The notes under the pieces are model-generated. The model did no database searches. It was not told the DNA's origin and saw nothing but the letters and a program-made list of their open reading frames with translations. Positions 1 to 6,467 of a DNA stretch of 16,248 nt are shown piece by piece. The translations under genes were made by a program, and so were the position numbers. Source of the DNA: Oscillospiraceae bacterium (GTDB lineage: Bacteria > Bacillota_A > Clostridia > Oscillospirales > Oscillospiraceae); contig CADAPN010000070.1 in NCBI GenBank assembly GCA_902789835.1, positions 1 to 16,248 on the forward strand, given 5' to 3'. The stretch's first letter is position 1. Every line of letters starts with the position of its first letter.

Positions 1-8
1 CAGGAAAT

Positions 9-96
9 GCGCGAGTGGTGGAATTGGCAGACTCGCTAGATTCAGGTTCTAGTGCTCACTCCGGGCGTGCGGGTTCAAGTCCCGCCTCGCGCACCA
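9..96 (+). tRNA. tRNA-Leu(CAG), with encoded CCA
   Basis: The gene decodes CUG leucine codons. A 7-bp acceptor stem pairs GCGCGAG (9-15) with CTCGCGC (86-92), followed by discriminator A93, the usual leucine identity base, and a genomically encoded CCA (94-96). The anticodon stem CTAGA/TCTAG closes a loop whose anticodon CAG sits at 43-45. A long variable arm separates it from the T arm (GCGGG/CCCGC around TTCAAGT), so it is a class II tRNA. The last 26 bases and the following terminator recur, altered, at 3702-3761. Confidence 0.97.
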
Positions 97-132
97 AAAG
101 CCCCGAAATCTTATGATTTCGGGGCTTTTTCT
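97..132 (+). terminator. Intrinsic terminator of tRNA-Leu
   Basis: A perfect 14-bp stem (97-110 with 115-128, loop TTAT) ends in a T-run immediately after the tRNA CCA. Read on the minus strand it also ends in four T residues, so it could stop transcripts arriving from the ATPase gene to the right. Confidence 0.9.
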
Positions 133-198
133 ATCCAAAAGTGATGAAATTCTGTGTTTTCATTTTTTGAGCACCAGATTTGAACATCTTGGAACGTG

Positions 199-225
199 AT
201 GGAGAGACTTTTTACGTCTCTCCAT
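199..225. other. Perfect 10-bp hairpin without T-tract
   Basis: ATGGAGAGAC (199-208) and GTCTCTCCAT (216-225) form a perfect inverted repeat around a 7-nt loop. It lies 52 nt beyond the stop codon of the minus-strand ATPase gene. No T-run follows on either strand, so it is not a classical terminator. It may be a 3'-end stabilising hairpin or a protein site. The rest of 133-277 shows nothing recognisable. Confidence 0.45.
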
Positions 226-277
226 GCTTCCTAAGCTAAACTCCATCTTATTCTCTCCTTTTAGGGAAAGCGAGTCC

Positions 278-1582
278 TCAAAGCGTCTCTATATTCTCCA
301 ATGCCCAAAGCGGAAGATTTAGAAGCCAACCCTCATCTCTGTAGTCTGCCATAGAGGTCCTAATTGATTTCATCGGATGAAACTTTTCTCGGTAAACCTT
401 TAAACTTTTGGCCTGTAAATTAATCTCGGCTTTAACCTCAACCGGAAACACGTCGTCACCGTTATCAATTACAAAGTCCACTTCTGCAGTACCGCGGTCT
501 GCCGTCCAGTAATAAGTGTTAATGCCTTTTAGTGTCTTTAATTCTTGAAGCACATATTGTTCTGTGAGTGCTCCTTTGAATTCTTTGAATAACTCGTTCC
601 CGTCAAGTAACACGCCCTGTTTGAGTCCAACCATACAGGAAAGCAGTCCTACATCGACAAAGAACAGCTTAAAAGCTTTTATGTCTTCATATGCTTTCAG
701 TGGGAGATTCGGTACAGTCACACGGTGTACTTTGTGAACTAACCCGCAGTCGGTAAGCCAAAGTAGCGCAAGCTCATATTCTTTCGCGCGAGCACCTTCC
801 TTTATTAAGCCATAGATGAATTTTTTGTTCTCCTTTGTCAGTTGAGCGGGTATGCTGTTCCAAAGCATACGTATGCGTGGAACTGCTTCGTTTGGCGCGT
901 GCTTTGAGAAATCCTGTTCATAAGCAGACAGAATGCGTCGTTGAATGGTACGAACCTCATTGAAGTCTCTGTTATCAGCAAAGGCCTGGACAACCTCCGG
1001 CATCCCGCCAACATAGTAATATTGCTTAAGCGAATCGATATACTCCTGTTTAAAATCCGTGGCGAAGGAGTATTGCCGACCTTGTAAGAGGGTAACAAAC
1101 CTTTCCTTGCCAAGAGCCATCATAAACTCATAATAGGACAGAGGGTATAGGTCCAGAAATTCAACTTTCCCCACAGGAAAGGAGGTGCCCTCATGAAGCG
1201 CAATGCCGAGCAGACTCCCTGCACATACGATTTGATACTGCGGTGCATTTTCATTGAAATATTTGAGGCTCGTAAGCGCTTTGGGCACTTCTTGGATTTC
1301 ATCAAATATCAACAACATATTGTCGGGATCAATTTTGTACCCTGCATAGAGTTCAAGTCCTATAATAATGCGCTGAACATCCAGATCACCTTCAAACAGA
1401 TTTTTCATTCGTTCATTGTTATCAAAATTGATATATACATATTGTGTGTAGAATTTTGACCCGAATTCCTTCATGAGCCATGTCTTTCCCACCTGCCGCG
1501 CACCTCGAATAATAAGAGGTTTGCGGTGTTTTCTTGTTTTCCACTTCTTTAGTTCCTCAATACCGAAACGATACACGCCCAT
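278..1582 (-). CDS. AAA-family ATPase with DUF4143 (AAA_14/DUF4143)
   Basis: The 434-aa protein has the two-part layout of the AAA_14/DUF4143 family. An N-terminal P-loop domain carries Walker A GARQVGKT near residue 28 and Walker B LLIFDEIQE near residue 91. The C-terminal DUF4143 domain contains AEVDFVIDN and VEVKAE, a PD-(D/E)xK-like fold signature. The family is widespread in Clostridia and Bacteroidetes, often in accessory DNA, and its cellular role is not settled. Toxin-like, defence and nuclease roles have been proposed. I chose the ATG at 1582, which a GTG at 1585 directly precedes; either could be used, and the GAGGTG just upstream is unusually close. It is a single-gene unit with its own promoter and looks more AT-rich than the housekeeping cluster to the right. 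Family assignment is firm; function is open. Confidence 0.9.
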   Translation of the reverse strand: MGVYRFGIEELKKWKTRKHRKPLIIRGARQVGKTWLMKEFGSKFYTQYVYINFDNNERMKNLFEGDLDVQRIIIGLELYAGYKIDPDNMLLIFDEIQEVPKALTSLKYFNENAPQYQIVCAGSLLGIALHEGTSFPVGKVEFLDLYPLSYYEFMMALGKERFVTLLQGRQYSFATDFKQEYIDSLKQYYYVGGMPEVVQAFADNRDFNEVRTIQRRILSAYEQDFSKHAPNEAVPRIRMLWNSIPAQLTKENKKFIYGLIKEGARAKEYELALLWLTDCGLVHKVHRVTVPNLPLKAYEDIKAFKLFFVDVGLLSCMVGLKQGVLLDGNELFKEFKGALTEQYVLQELKTLKGINTYYWTADRGTAEVDFVIDNGDDVFPVEVKAEINLQAKSLKVYREKFHPMKSIRTSMADYRDEGWLLNLPLWALENIETL

Positions 1583-1605
1583 CACCTCACAAAAATCATA
1601 ACCAA

Positions 1606-1633
1606 ATTATAGCATGTTACAGCAAAAAGTCAA
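1606..1633 (-). promoter_or_regulatory. Sigma-A promoter of the DUF4143 ATPase
   Basis: On the minus strand a -35 TTGACT (1628-1633) and an extended -10 TGcTATAAT (hexamer 1606-1611) are separated by 16 nt. The predicted RNA start leaves only about 15-18 nt of leader before the ATG at 1582. Confidence 0.8.
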
Positions 1634-1648
1634 ACGACTTTTTGTTGT
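1619..1648. promoter_or_regulatory. Near-perfect palindrome over the -35 (putative operator)
   Basis: Thirteen-base arms (1619-1631 and 1636-1648), with one mismatch, flank the 4-nt spacer AAAC; the core is CAAAAAGTC/GACTTTTTG. The left arm covers most of the -35 hexamer of the ATPase promoter. This is the placement expected for a repressor site, but no regulator gene is adjacent. It lies upstream of the predicted RNA start, so it is not an RNA leader structure. Confidence 0.55.
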
Positions 1649-1877
1649 AATAACCACCCTTATGCCGTCACTTCTGCGTGTAACCATACTGAGCTAACCA
1701 TACTGTAGCAAGCAGCACTAGATTTACGATATAAAATTGTGATTGGATATGTTGAGCTCCTCCCTGTCTTATTATGTGGGGAGATGGGAAGCGGTCACTG
1801 TCATCTATATAAAGTGTTGACCTGACAGAGCAAACTTTTCTTATAGATTATTTCGGCTCAAAAAGGAAGGAGTTAGA
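1649..1877. other. Intergenic stretch, no gene seen
   Basis: I find no coding region here. The only visible structure is an imperfect direct repeat of TAACCATACTG (1680-1705) and a weak inverted repeat near 1761-1785. A plus-strand TTGACC near 1815 and an AAGGAAGGAG near 1863 resemble a promoter and ribosome site, but no start codon follows. Confidence 0.5.
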
Positions 1878-2449
1878 TCATCTTCGAAGATTCAGATTAT
1901 AGCCTGCAACAGCTCCTACGAACCCGCCAAGGACATGGGAGAGATTCGAAACATTGTCCCGAATAAAGATTCCGTCATAGACCTGTTCACCGAGGAATAT
2001 TAACGCAACCAGAATAACCGTCACGGGTATCCCACCAGATCTTACATTTGCAAACGAGATCAGAAGAATGAAGGCGAATACGACACCGCTTGCTCCGCAC
2101 AGGGCCACGTTCGGGAAAAAGAACCAGTTCACCAGCCCGGTCACCAGCGCTGTAATACCAATGACTTCGAAGATCTTCGATGGTCCGTATTTTCTTCCAG
2201 AGCAGGCCCCAGGAGCAGAATATAAGACATGTTTCCTATGAAATGAGTCCAACTGCTATGCCCTAGGACGTGTGTAAAGAAGCGAACGTATGTCAGGACA
2301 TTCTTCAAAGATGAATGATATGTCATAAACAGGAGCTTATTGGCTTTGCCTCCTGTAAACTGGTTTATGAGCAAGGCCGCAAGACATGCAAGCGCAAAGC
2401 CTAGTACAGCCGGTGCGTTATTGGTAATAATCAATTTCTGCTGTCTCAA
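1878..2449 (-). pseudogene. Rhomboid-family intramembrane serine protease, frameshifted
   Basis: Two overlapping frames together make one rhomboid protease (family S54), a multi-pass enzyme that cleaves substrates inside the membrane. The first frame starts at TTG 2449, backed by GGAGG eight bases upstream. It carries TM1 and the conserved HxxxN region (THFIGNMSYILL). The second frame supplies the catalytic serine motif GASGVVFA and the catalytic histidine in SHVLGGFVGA, each within a hydrophobic segment. The frames meet at GAAGAAAATACGG (T-run 2190-2193 on the plus strand). One extra A would give LEEKYGPSK and a continuous protein of about 190 aa, close to the small rhomboids of Clostridia. 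It lies 36 nt behind nfo, in the same operon. It could be true decay or an assembly error; the gap is not at a standard ribosomal slippery site. Confidence 0.85.
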
Positions 2450-2485
2450 GTTCTTATCCTCCGTAATTTCATCCGAGCAAGAATA

Positions 2486-3315
2486 TTATGTAAACCATTC
2501 CAAAACAGTGTGAATCTCTTCTATGTAGCCTTCATCATCGTTTGGTGTCTCCAGGATGAACGGAAGTCCCTGCAGCAACGGATGACACGCAATATTTTTC
2601 ATTGCCTCCGCGCCTATGAAGCCCTGTCCAAGCTTTTCATGGCGGTCTTTGTGAGCTCCGCAGGGATTCTTACTGTCATTGAAGTGGATTGCTTTCAGTC
2701 TGTTCAGCCCGATCACTTCGTCAAAATGCTTCAGGACCCCATCGAAGTCATTTACAATATCATATCCGGCATCCCATGTATGACAGGTATCAAAACAAAT
2801 CCCCATCTTTTTTTGCATTCGACACGTTCTATGATCTCCGCCAGTTCTTCGAATGTCCCACCCACTTCAGAGCCCTTGCCTGCCATGGTCTCCAGCAGAA
2901 CAGTTGTGTTCACATCCGGCTTCAGCAACTGATTCAGTGCCTCCGCAATCTGTTTGATTCCGGCCTCAATCCCCTGTCCTGTGTGTGCTCCGGGATGGAA
3001 ATTATAAAGGTTTCCCGGGATCAGCTCCATTCTCTGCAGATCCTGGGCAAGCATTTCAAATCCGTTCTGTCTTGTTTCCGGCTTTGAGGAACACAAGTTC
3101 ATTGTATAGCTGCCGTGAGCGACCAAGGGGCCGAAGTGCTCCTTTTTTAGCAGCTCACACAGCGCTGCGGCATCTTCCGCCGTGATGTTCTTTGTTTTTC
3201 CGCCGCGGGGATTTCTGGTAAAAAAGGCAAACGTATTCCCGCCAAACTCTACCATTGTCTTCCCCATCGCTTCATAGCCGTCCGTCACGGACAGATGGCA
3301 CCCGATATAGATCAT
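2486..3315 (-). pseudogene. nfo: Endonuclease IV (AP endonuclease), frameshifted
   Basis: Two overlapping frames encode a complete endonuclease IV, the zinc-dependent TIM-barrel enzyme of base-excision repair that nicks DNA at abasic sites. The metal-ligand series is recognisable in order: [55 protein letters not shown] and FILETPND. The reading frame breaks between the ETMAGKG and FDTCH motifs at an A7 run (plus-strand T-run 2808-2814). An eighth A would restore ...[16 protein letters not shown] and a normal length of about 276 aa. The start is ATG 3315, with AGGAG 6-7 nt upstream; it overlaps the stop of the upstream 81-aa gene by ATGA, implying translational coupling. All catalytic residues are intact, so the break is recent, an assembly error, or tolerated by slippage on the A-run. 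Confidence 0.9.
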
Positions 3316-3557
3316 GATTCTCTCCTGATTATACACTTAAACGGATCATTGCTCCATACATAGCAATGGCACATAGATCCTGCATTTTGAAGATTGCTCC
3401 AGGCGTTGAAGCTGGTATCGTATTCGATAAGGTCATAATCATCCGGGGCATGAAACGCATCTTCAAGGTCTTCCCTGCGCTCGTCTTCGTTCATCAGAGA
3501 AAATACAAATACATCGATACCGGCATTTTCAAGTTCCTTCTCTCTGTCAAAATCCAA
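3312..3557 (-). CDS. Acidic 81-aa protein of unknown function
   Basis: I do not recognise this protein. The start is the TTG at 3557, because a strong AGGAGGTG lies 9 nt upstream; an ATG at 3593 in the same frame has no such site. The protein begins MDFDREKELENAGIDVFVF. Its centre is very acidic (NEDERREDLEDAFHAPDDYD), followed by a short tail with two cysteines (MCHCYVW). There is no signal peptide or membrane segment. Its last codons contain the ribosome-binding site of nfo, and its TGA overlaps the nfo ATG. It is the first gene of the operon with nfo and the rhomboid gene. The tail may be altered relative to homologues, given the decay of its two neighbours. Confidence 0.6.
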   Translation of the reverse strand: MDFDREKELENAGIDVFVFSLMNEDERREDLEDAFHAPDDYDLIEYDTSFNAWSNLQNAGSMCHCYVWSNDPFKCIIRRES

Positions 3558-3583
3558 GCTCCAACACCTCCTCTCGCCATATA

Positions 3584-3612
3584 ATATTACCATATTAAGG
3601 TTAAGCAAGCAA
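3584..3612 (-). promoter_or_regulatory. Possible promoter of the 81-aa/nfo/rhomboid operon
   Basis: On the minus strand a -35-like TTGCTT (3607-3612) and a -10-like TAATAT (3584-3589) are separated by 17 nt, in an AT-rich block 27 nt upstream of the TTG start. Both hexamers match consensus only moderately. Confidence 0.35.
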
Positions 3613-3640
3613 TGACTTCAAGGCATATCCGCCTCATTTG

Positions 3641-3688
3641 CGAACATAGGACCGGACTCTATATTTAACTGCGACTTTTCTATGTTCG
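3641..3688. repeat. 9-bp inverted repeat next to the tRNA remnant
   Basis: CGAACATAG (3641-3649) and CTATGTTCG (3680-3688) are perfect inverted copies around 30 nt. The pair ends 13 nt before the duplicated tRNA-Leu end. It could be an arm-type or recombinase site, or chance. Confidence 0.3.
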
Positions 3689-3701
3689 TGGGCAGCACGA
3701 A

Positions 3702-3761
3702 GGGTTCCAGTCCCGCCTCACGCACCAAAAAACCCCGAAATCTTATGATTTCGAGGTTTTT
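3702..3761 (+). repeat. Duplicated tRNA-Leu 3' end plus terminator (att-like)
   Basis: This 60-nt stretch repeats 71-130. From GGGTTC of the T arm to the CCA (3702-3727) 24 of 26 bases match the intact gene. The following hairpin differs by two substitutions and a 1-nt insertion. Homology stops abruptly upstream of the T loop, and no acceptor, D or anticodon arm is present, so it cannot be a working tRNA. T-loop-to-3'-end copies are what tRNA-targeting integrases leave at the far end of an inserted element. Confidence 0.75.
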
Positions 3762-3765
3762 CTTT
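3728..3765. terminator. Terminator hairpin, likely ends the 3805-4289 gene pair
   Basis: The stem AAACCCCGAAATC/GATTTCGAGGTTT has one mismatch and a TTAT loop. It ends in T-runs on both strands: six T residues on the minus strand, five on the plus. On the minus strand it lies about 40 nt beyond the stop codon at 3805. Confidence 0.75.
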
Positions 3766-3804
3766 CTGCTTCACCGTCAGCTTCTGCTTCACGGGTATTC
3801 TGTT

Positions 3805-4020
3805 TCAGACCAGTTTCCTGAGGATGGCTTCAAGATCTTCCTTTTTCAGCTCTGCATCTACATTCAGGTGGACCTTCGCCTTGTCCCCGTCGTATGTAAT
3901 GCGGATTCCGTCGTTGAACTGGAGCTGGGGATGATAGCCGGTCTTCTCTCGGATTACCTTCGTGATGATTCCGGCAACTGCGTTTTGTAACAGGCTCGAT
4001 CTGATATTCACTTCGTCCAT
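3805..4020 (-). CDS. 71-aa protein of unknown function
   Basis: I do not recognise the family. The start is ATG 4020, five bases after GGAGG. A longer frame reaching back to 4086 lacks a ribosome site and would overlap the upstream gene. The protein (MDEVNIRSSLLQNAVAG...) looks like a compact helix-strand-helix domain. A leading amphipathic helix (LLQNAVAGIITKVIREKTG) is followed by two predicted strands (GIRITYDGDKAKVHLNVDAEL) and a C-terminal basic-acidic helix (KKEDLEAILRKL). There are no membrane segments or cysteines. It lies 62 nt behind the small membrane protein and shares its terminator, so the two are probably co-transcribed. Confidence 0.7.
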   Translation of the reverse strand: MDEVNIRSSLLQNAVAGIITKVIREKTGYHPQLQFNDGIRITYDGDKAKVHLNVDAELKKEDLEAILRKLV

Positions 4021-4082
4021 ACGTCCCTCCGATGATAATTCATGTATGCGCCTGCGCATTCCCGCATGACGCGGCCTCGGAT

Positions 4083-4289
4083 TCACTCTTTATCCTTGTT
4101 TCCGCTTTTTCCCTTTCCGCGGACGGCTGAAATCAGCACCACTAGTGCAAACAGCAGCGACACAAAATCGATCAGCTTGATCACGGCATCATGCTGATCG
4201 CCGGAAAGGAAAAGACTGATGATATTTCCCCAGATCACAAAGAGACTGAGCGCAATCATCCAGTTGAGCAAAGTCTTGTTTTCCTTCAT
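4083..4289 (-). CDS. Small membrane protein, two predicted TM helices
   Basis: The 68-aa protein is not assignable to a named family. After a short polar start (MKENKTLLN) it has two hydrophobic segments, about residues 10-29 (WMIALSLFVIWGNIISLFL) and 39-57 (LIDFVSLLFALVVLISAV), joined by SGDQHDAVIK. It ends in a highly charged tail (RGKGKSGNKDKE), suggesting an inner-membrane hairpin with a cytoplasmic tail. GGAGG lies seven bases before ATG 4289. I see no clear promoter in the 130 bp upstream, so it may depend on read-through from the gene at 4419-5405. Confidence 0.75.
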   Translation of the reverse strand: MKENKTLLNWMIALSLFVIWGNIISLFLSGDQHDAVIKLIDFVSLLFALVVLISAVRGKGKSGNKDKE

Positions 4290-4358
4290 GTTCAGCCCTC
4301 CCTGCCTTTTTTGAACTCATCCTATCATGCACAGCGTCACAGTAGCATCACAGATCAT

Positions 4359-4391
4359 TCAGGCGCCGGTCTTTTCCGAACCGACGCCTGA
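4359..4391 (-). terminator. Hairpin behind the zinc-ribbon gene (weak terminator)
   Basis: TCAGGCG and CGCCTGA, extended by CGGT/ACCG with one mismatch, form a stem of about 12 bp starting 28 nt beyond the stop at 4419. No T-run follows on the minus strand, so it may be an attenuator or 3' stabiliser rather than a full terminator. Confidence 0.35.
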
Positions 4392-4418
4392 GTCATTTGT
4401 TCTTTCGCTTTCTGCGGT

Positions 4419-5405
4419 TCAGGGGATGTATTCCGGCTCCTGAATGTTGTTCTCCGCCATCTGCTGGGAAATGCTTTCCGTTACCATCTGGAAATAGCTC
4501 CGATCGGCTTCGGTCAGCTTCTTGGTGTCAATGGCCCGAATCTGCTTGACATAAGTCACAAAGGTCGTCTGCAGCTCATCGGCACGCTGGATCTGATCCG
4601 GATCGCTGCGGTCATAGATGACCATGAAGGTAATATACTCATCCATAAAGGACTGGTAGTTGTCCAGCAGCTCCCTGATCTGACGGGAAGCGGCTTCCGC
4701 GGCCGCCTCGGTGGCGGCTTCCGCGGCTGCATCACTGTCTTTTTTCTCCTGGATGCTCGCCTTCAGCTCCTCCGCCACCCGGTCAATCGTGGCGATCACC
4801 TGGCTGTAATCGGGAACCTGCATGTCGGAATACTGCTGATACAGGCTGAAACGCTGCTGGTCCACAATCCGGCCGGTCTCGCGAATATCCTTGGCGTGGA
4901 AGATGGAATCCTTCGCCGGTGCCGGGACCTCCGCCGCCGTAATCACGGGCGGTGTCACGCGCAGTCCCTCCGCCCTTCTGACCACCTCGGCCGCATTGGC
5001 CGTCAGCCGCTGGTCCATCGGTTCATCCCCGGAATTGATGATCGTGCGAAGATAGTCGATTTTCGCATCCAGTTCCAGATTGGCCTGGGCAACCTGTTCC
5101 GCAAAGCCCTGGTATTCCTGGACCTGCTGTTCATAGGCGGTTTTCTCTTCTTCGTAATACTTCATCGCATCCTCATAGGGCTGCTTCAGGCCGTAGATAT
5201 AGAGCAGGTAGCCAAGGCCCGCAATCAGCAGGACCAGAAGCACTGCGATCAGCGTGTTTCCAAAGGTCCAGCGTCGTTCCTCCAGATAAACTTCAACACT
5301 GTTGTTTTTCGGTTCATCCCCAGAAAGGACATGTCCGCAGTGCGGGCAGACACTCGCGTTCTCGTCAATCTGGTTCAGGCATTCCGGACAGCTTCTCATA
5401 GCCAT
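4419..5405 (-). CDS. Zinc-ribbon, single-TM, coiled-coil envelope protein
   Basis: The 328-aa protein begins with a zinc ribbon whose ligands are C6, C9, C20 and C23 (CPEC ... CPHCG). A linker leads to one membrane helix (about 51-71, TLIAVLLVLLIAGLGYLLYI), then a long extracytoplasmic region. That region is largely helical: YEDAMKYYEEEKTAYEQQVQ after the membrane, and an Ala/Glu-rich stretch (DAAAEAATEAAAEAASRQ) near residues 225-245. The cytoplasmic zinc-ribbon plus outer coiled-coil layout is common among uncharacterised Clostridia membrane proteins; I cannot name a function. ATG 5405 has a G-rich Shine-Dalgarno site; an ATG two codons later is also possible. It follows the lysozyme lipoprotein by 34 nt with no terminator between, so the two are likely co-transcribed and may act together at the wall. 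Confidence 0.8.
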   Translation of the reverse strand: MAMRSCPECLNQIDENASVCPHCGHVLSGDEPKNNSVEVYLEERRWTFGNTLIAVLLVLLIAGLGYLLYIYGLKQPYEDAMKYYEEEKTAYEQQVQEYQGFAEQVAQANLELDAKIDYLRTIINSGDEPMDQRLTANAAEVVRRAEGLRVTPPVITAAEVPAPAKDSIFHAKDIRETGRIVDQQRFSLYQQYSDMQVPDYSQVIATIDRVAEELKASIQEKKDSDAAAEAATEAAAEAASRQIRELLDNYQSFMDEYITFMVIYDRSDPDQIQRADELQTTFVTYVKQIRAIDTKKLTEADRSYFQMVTESISQQMAENNIQEPEYIP

Positions 5406-5439
5406 TTGTCAATCCCCCATCCCGCCGGATATCTTTTAT

Positions 5440-6201
5440 TCAGTCTTTGTTTTTCAGTTCATTCAATTTCGGGTAAATCAGGAGTTTCGTCCATTCTTCA
5501 CGTTCTACGCTCTCTGCCCCCGGATCCGCCGGCGCCTCGTAATAGGCGCAGAAATTATAGGTCGCCTGCAAGGCCCCGTTTTCCGAATCTTCGCAGAGAC
5601 GGACCTGATCATAGGCATAGATATAGTTGTTTTTCAGATCATGAATCAGAAAATTCAACTGACCTTCCAGGCTCACCGGATTATAGCCATGCTCTTCACA
5701 GTATTCCACCATCTGGTTCAGCCGCGCCCCCTGCCACTGGCAGAGGCCGTAGGCTTCCCCGCTGTCTCCGATCTTATGAGGATTGAATCCTGACTCCCCC
5801 TGCAGATTGGCCAGGACACCGGCCAGAGCCGCGTCATTCACGCCCAGCCCTTTGCGCAGGAACTCCGCAATTTCGATGAACTCCTCTTCCGTGATGCTGA
5901 GATAAATGGTTCTTCCGTCAACGATGTCAAACATCGGCATCGGTGTCGGTTCCGGGCTTGCTTCCGGGGATGGCTCCGCGGGTGCCGGTTCGGCAGCCTC
6001 CTCAGGCTCGGTCGTAACCGTCCCGTCTGTCTGCTGCAGCTCCGCCGATGCGGAAGGGTCAGGCGTTTCATTATTTTCCGAAAGCTCATCGTTCTGCGTC
6101 TGAGTGCCCTTCCCCGCACAGCCGCATAGCAGAAACACGGCCAGCGTCAAAACGAGCCCCAAGGCAAAGACCTTTAACTTTCGATGGAATAACCTGTCCA
6201 A
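5440..6201 (-). CDS. Lipoprotein with phage-tail-type lysozyme domain
   Basis: The 253-aa protein is predicted to be exported and lipid-anchored: a basic start, a hydrophobic core (VFALGLVLTLAVFLL) and the lipobox LCGC with C28 as acceptor. Residues 30-90 form a low-complexity Ser/Thr/Glu/Pro linker. The rest matches the Phage_lysozyme2 (phage tail lysozyme) family: LAGVLANLQGESGFNP holds the likely catalytic glutamate E136, followed by YGLCQWQGARLNQM and a region rich in aromatic residues. Such domains cut peptidoglycan glycan strands; here the anchor would place the activity at the outer membrane face. The start is TTG 6201, with AGGAGG seven bases upstream. It leads a two-gene unit with the zinc-ribbon protein. 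Domain assignment is by motif reading, not by search. Confidence 0.82.
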   Translation of the reverse strand: MDRLFHRKLKVFALGLVLTLAVFLLCGCAGKGTQTQNDELSENNETPDPSASAELQQTDGTVTTEPEEAAEPAPAEPSPEASPEPTPMPMFDIVDGRTIYLSITEEEFIEIAEFLRKGLGVNDAALAGVLANLQGESGFNPHKIGDSGEAYGLCQWQGARLNQMVEYCEEHGYNPVSLEGQLNFLIHDLKNNYIYAYDQVRLCEDSENGALQATYNFCAYYEAPADPGAESVEREEWTKLLIYPKLNELKNKD

Positions 6202-6263
6202 CTACGCTCCTCCTGCGGTCAGGAGAGCCTGCCGCCTGTCAAAAAGTTAATCTGTTTTCTTAT

Positions 6264-6292
6264 ATTTTACCAGAATCAGCACGGAATAGCAA
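6264..6292 (-). promoter_or_regulatory. Likely promoter of the lysozyme lipoprotein operon
   Basis: On the minus strand -35 TTGCTA (6287-6292) and -10 TAAAAT (6264-6269) are separated by 17 nt and lie about 60 nt upstream of the TTG start. Further upstream a TTGACT (minus strand, near 6312) could be an alternative -35 but has no good -10. Confidence 0.5.
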
Positions 6293-6432
6293 GCAAAAAT
6301 GGGAGCATGAGTCAACCGTAGTTTTGTATCTTACTATAGGACTTAAAATATGGTCAAGCGTTTTTATCCATTCCTCACAATTTTCGCCGTTCTGTACAAA
6401 TCGGGATTGTGATTTTTGTCAATTTCTGCCTC

Positions 6433-6461
6433 TTGCACCAAATTCTTTTTTCGTGTATCAT
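6433..6461 (+). promoter_or_regulatory. Promoter of the putative small RNA
   Basis: TTGCAC (6433-6438) and TATCAT (6456-6461) are separated by exactly 17 nt on the plus strand, with a TATACT directly downstream. The predicted RNA start is near 6468. No ribosome-binding site with a usable open frame follows. Confidence 0.5.
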
Positions 6462-6467
6462 ATACTC

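Noticed and set aside
1814..1874. Plus-strand TTGACC plus AAGGAAGGAG as a gene start
   Set aside because: No start codon follows at a usable distance and the sequence runs into the antisense of the rhomboid gene; the -10 is poor.
2186..2200. Programmed -1 ribosomal frameshift in the rhomboid gene
   Set aside because: GAA GAA AAT does not match the X XXY YYZ pattern and no strong downstream stem is evident; a one-base loss is simpler.
3661..3727. A second functional tRNA gene ending at 3727
   Set aside because: Only the T loop onward is tRNA-like; no D or anticodon arm and no 5' acceptor strand complementary to CTCACGC are present upstream.
4020..4086. Longer start (MNPRPRHAGM...) for the 71-aa protein
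   Set aside because: The extra N-terminus overlaps the upstream stop, lacks a ribosome site, and covers the GGAGG that belongs to the ATG at 4020.
6300..6430. Insertion-sequence end or transposase remnant
   Set aside because: An inverted TCACAAT/ATTGTGA pair (6375-6412) is visible, but no target duplication, no paired end and no transposase-like translation were found.
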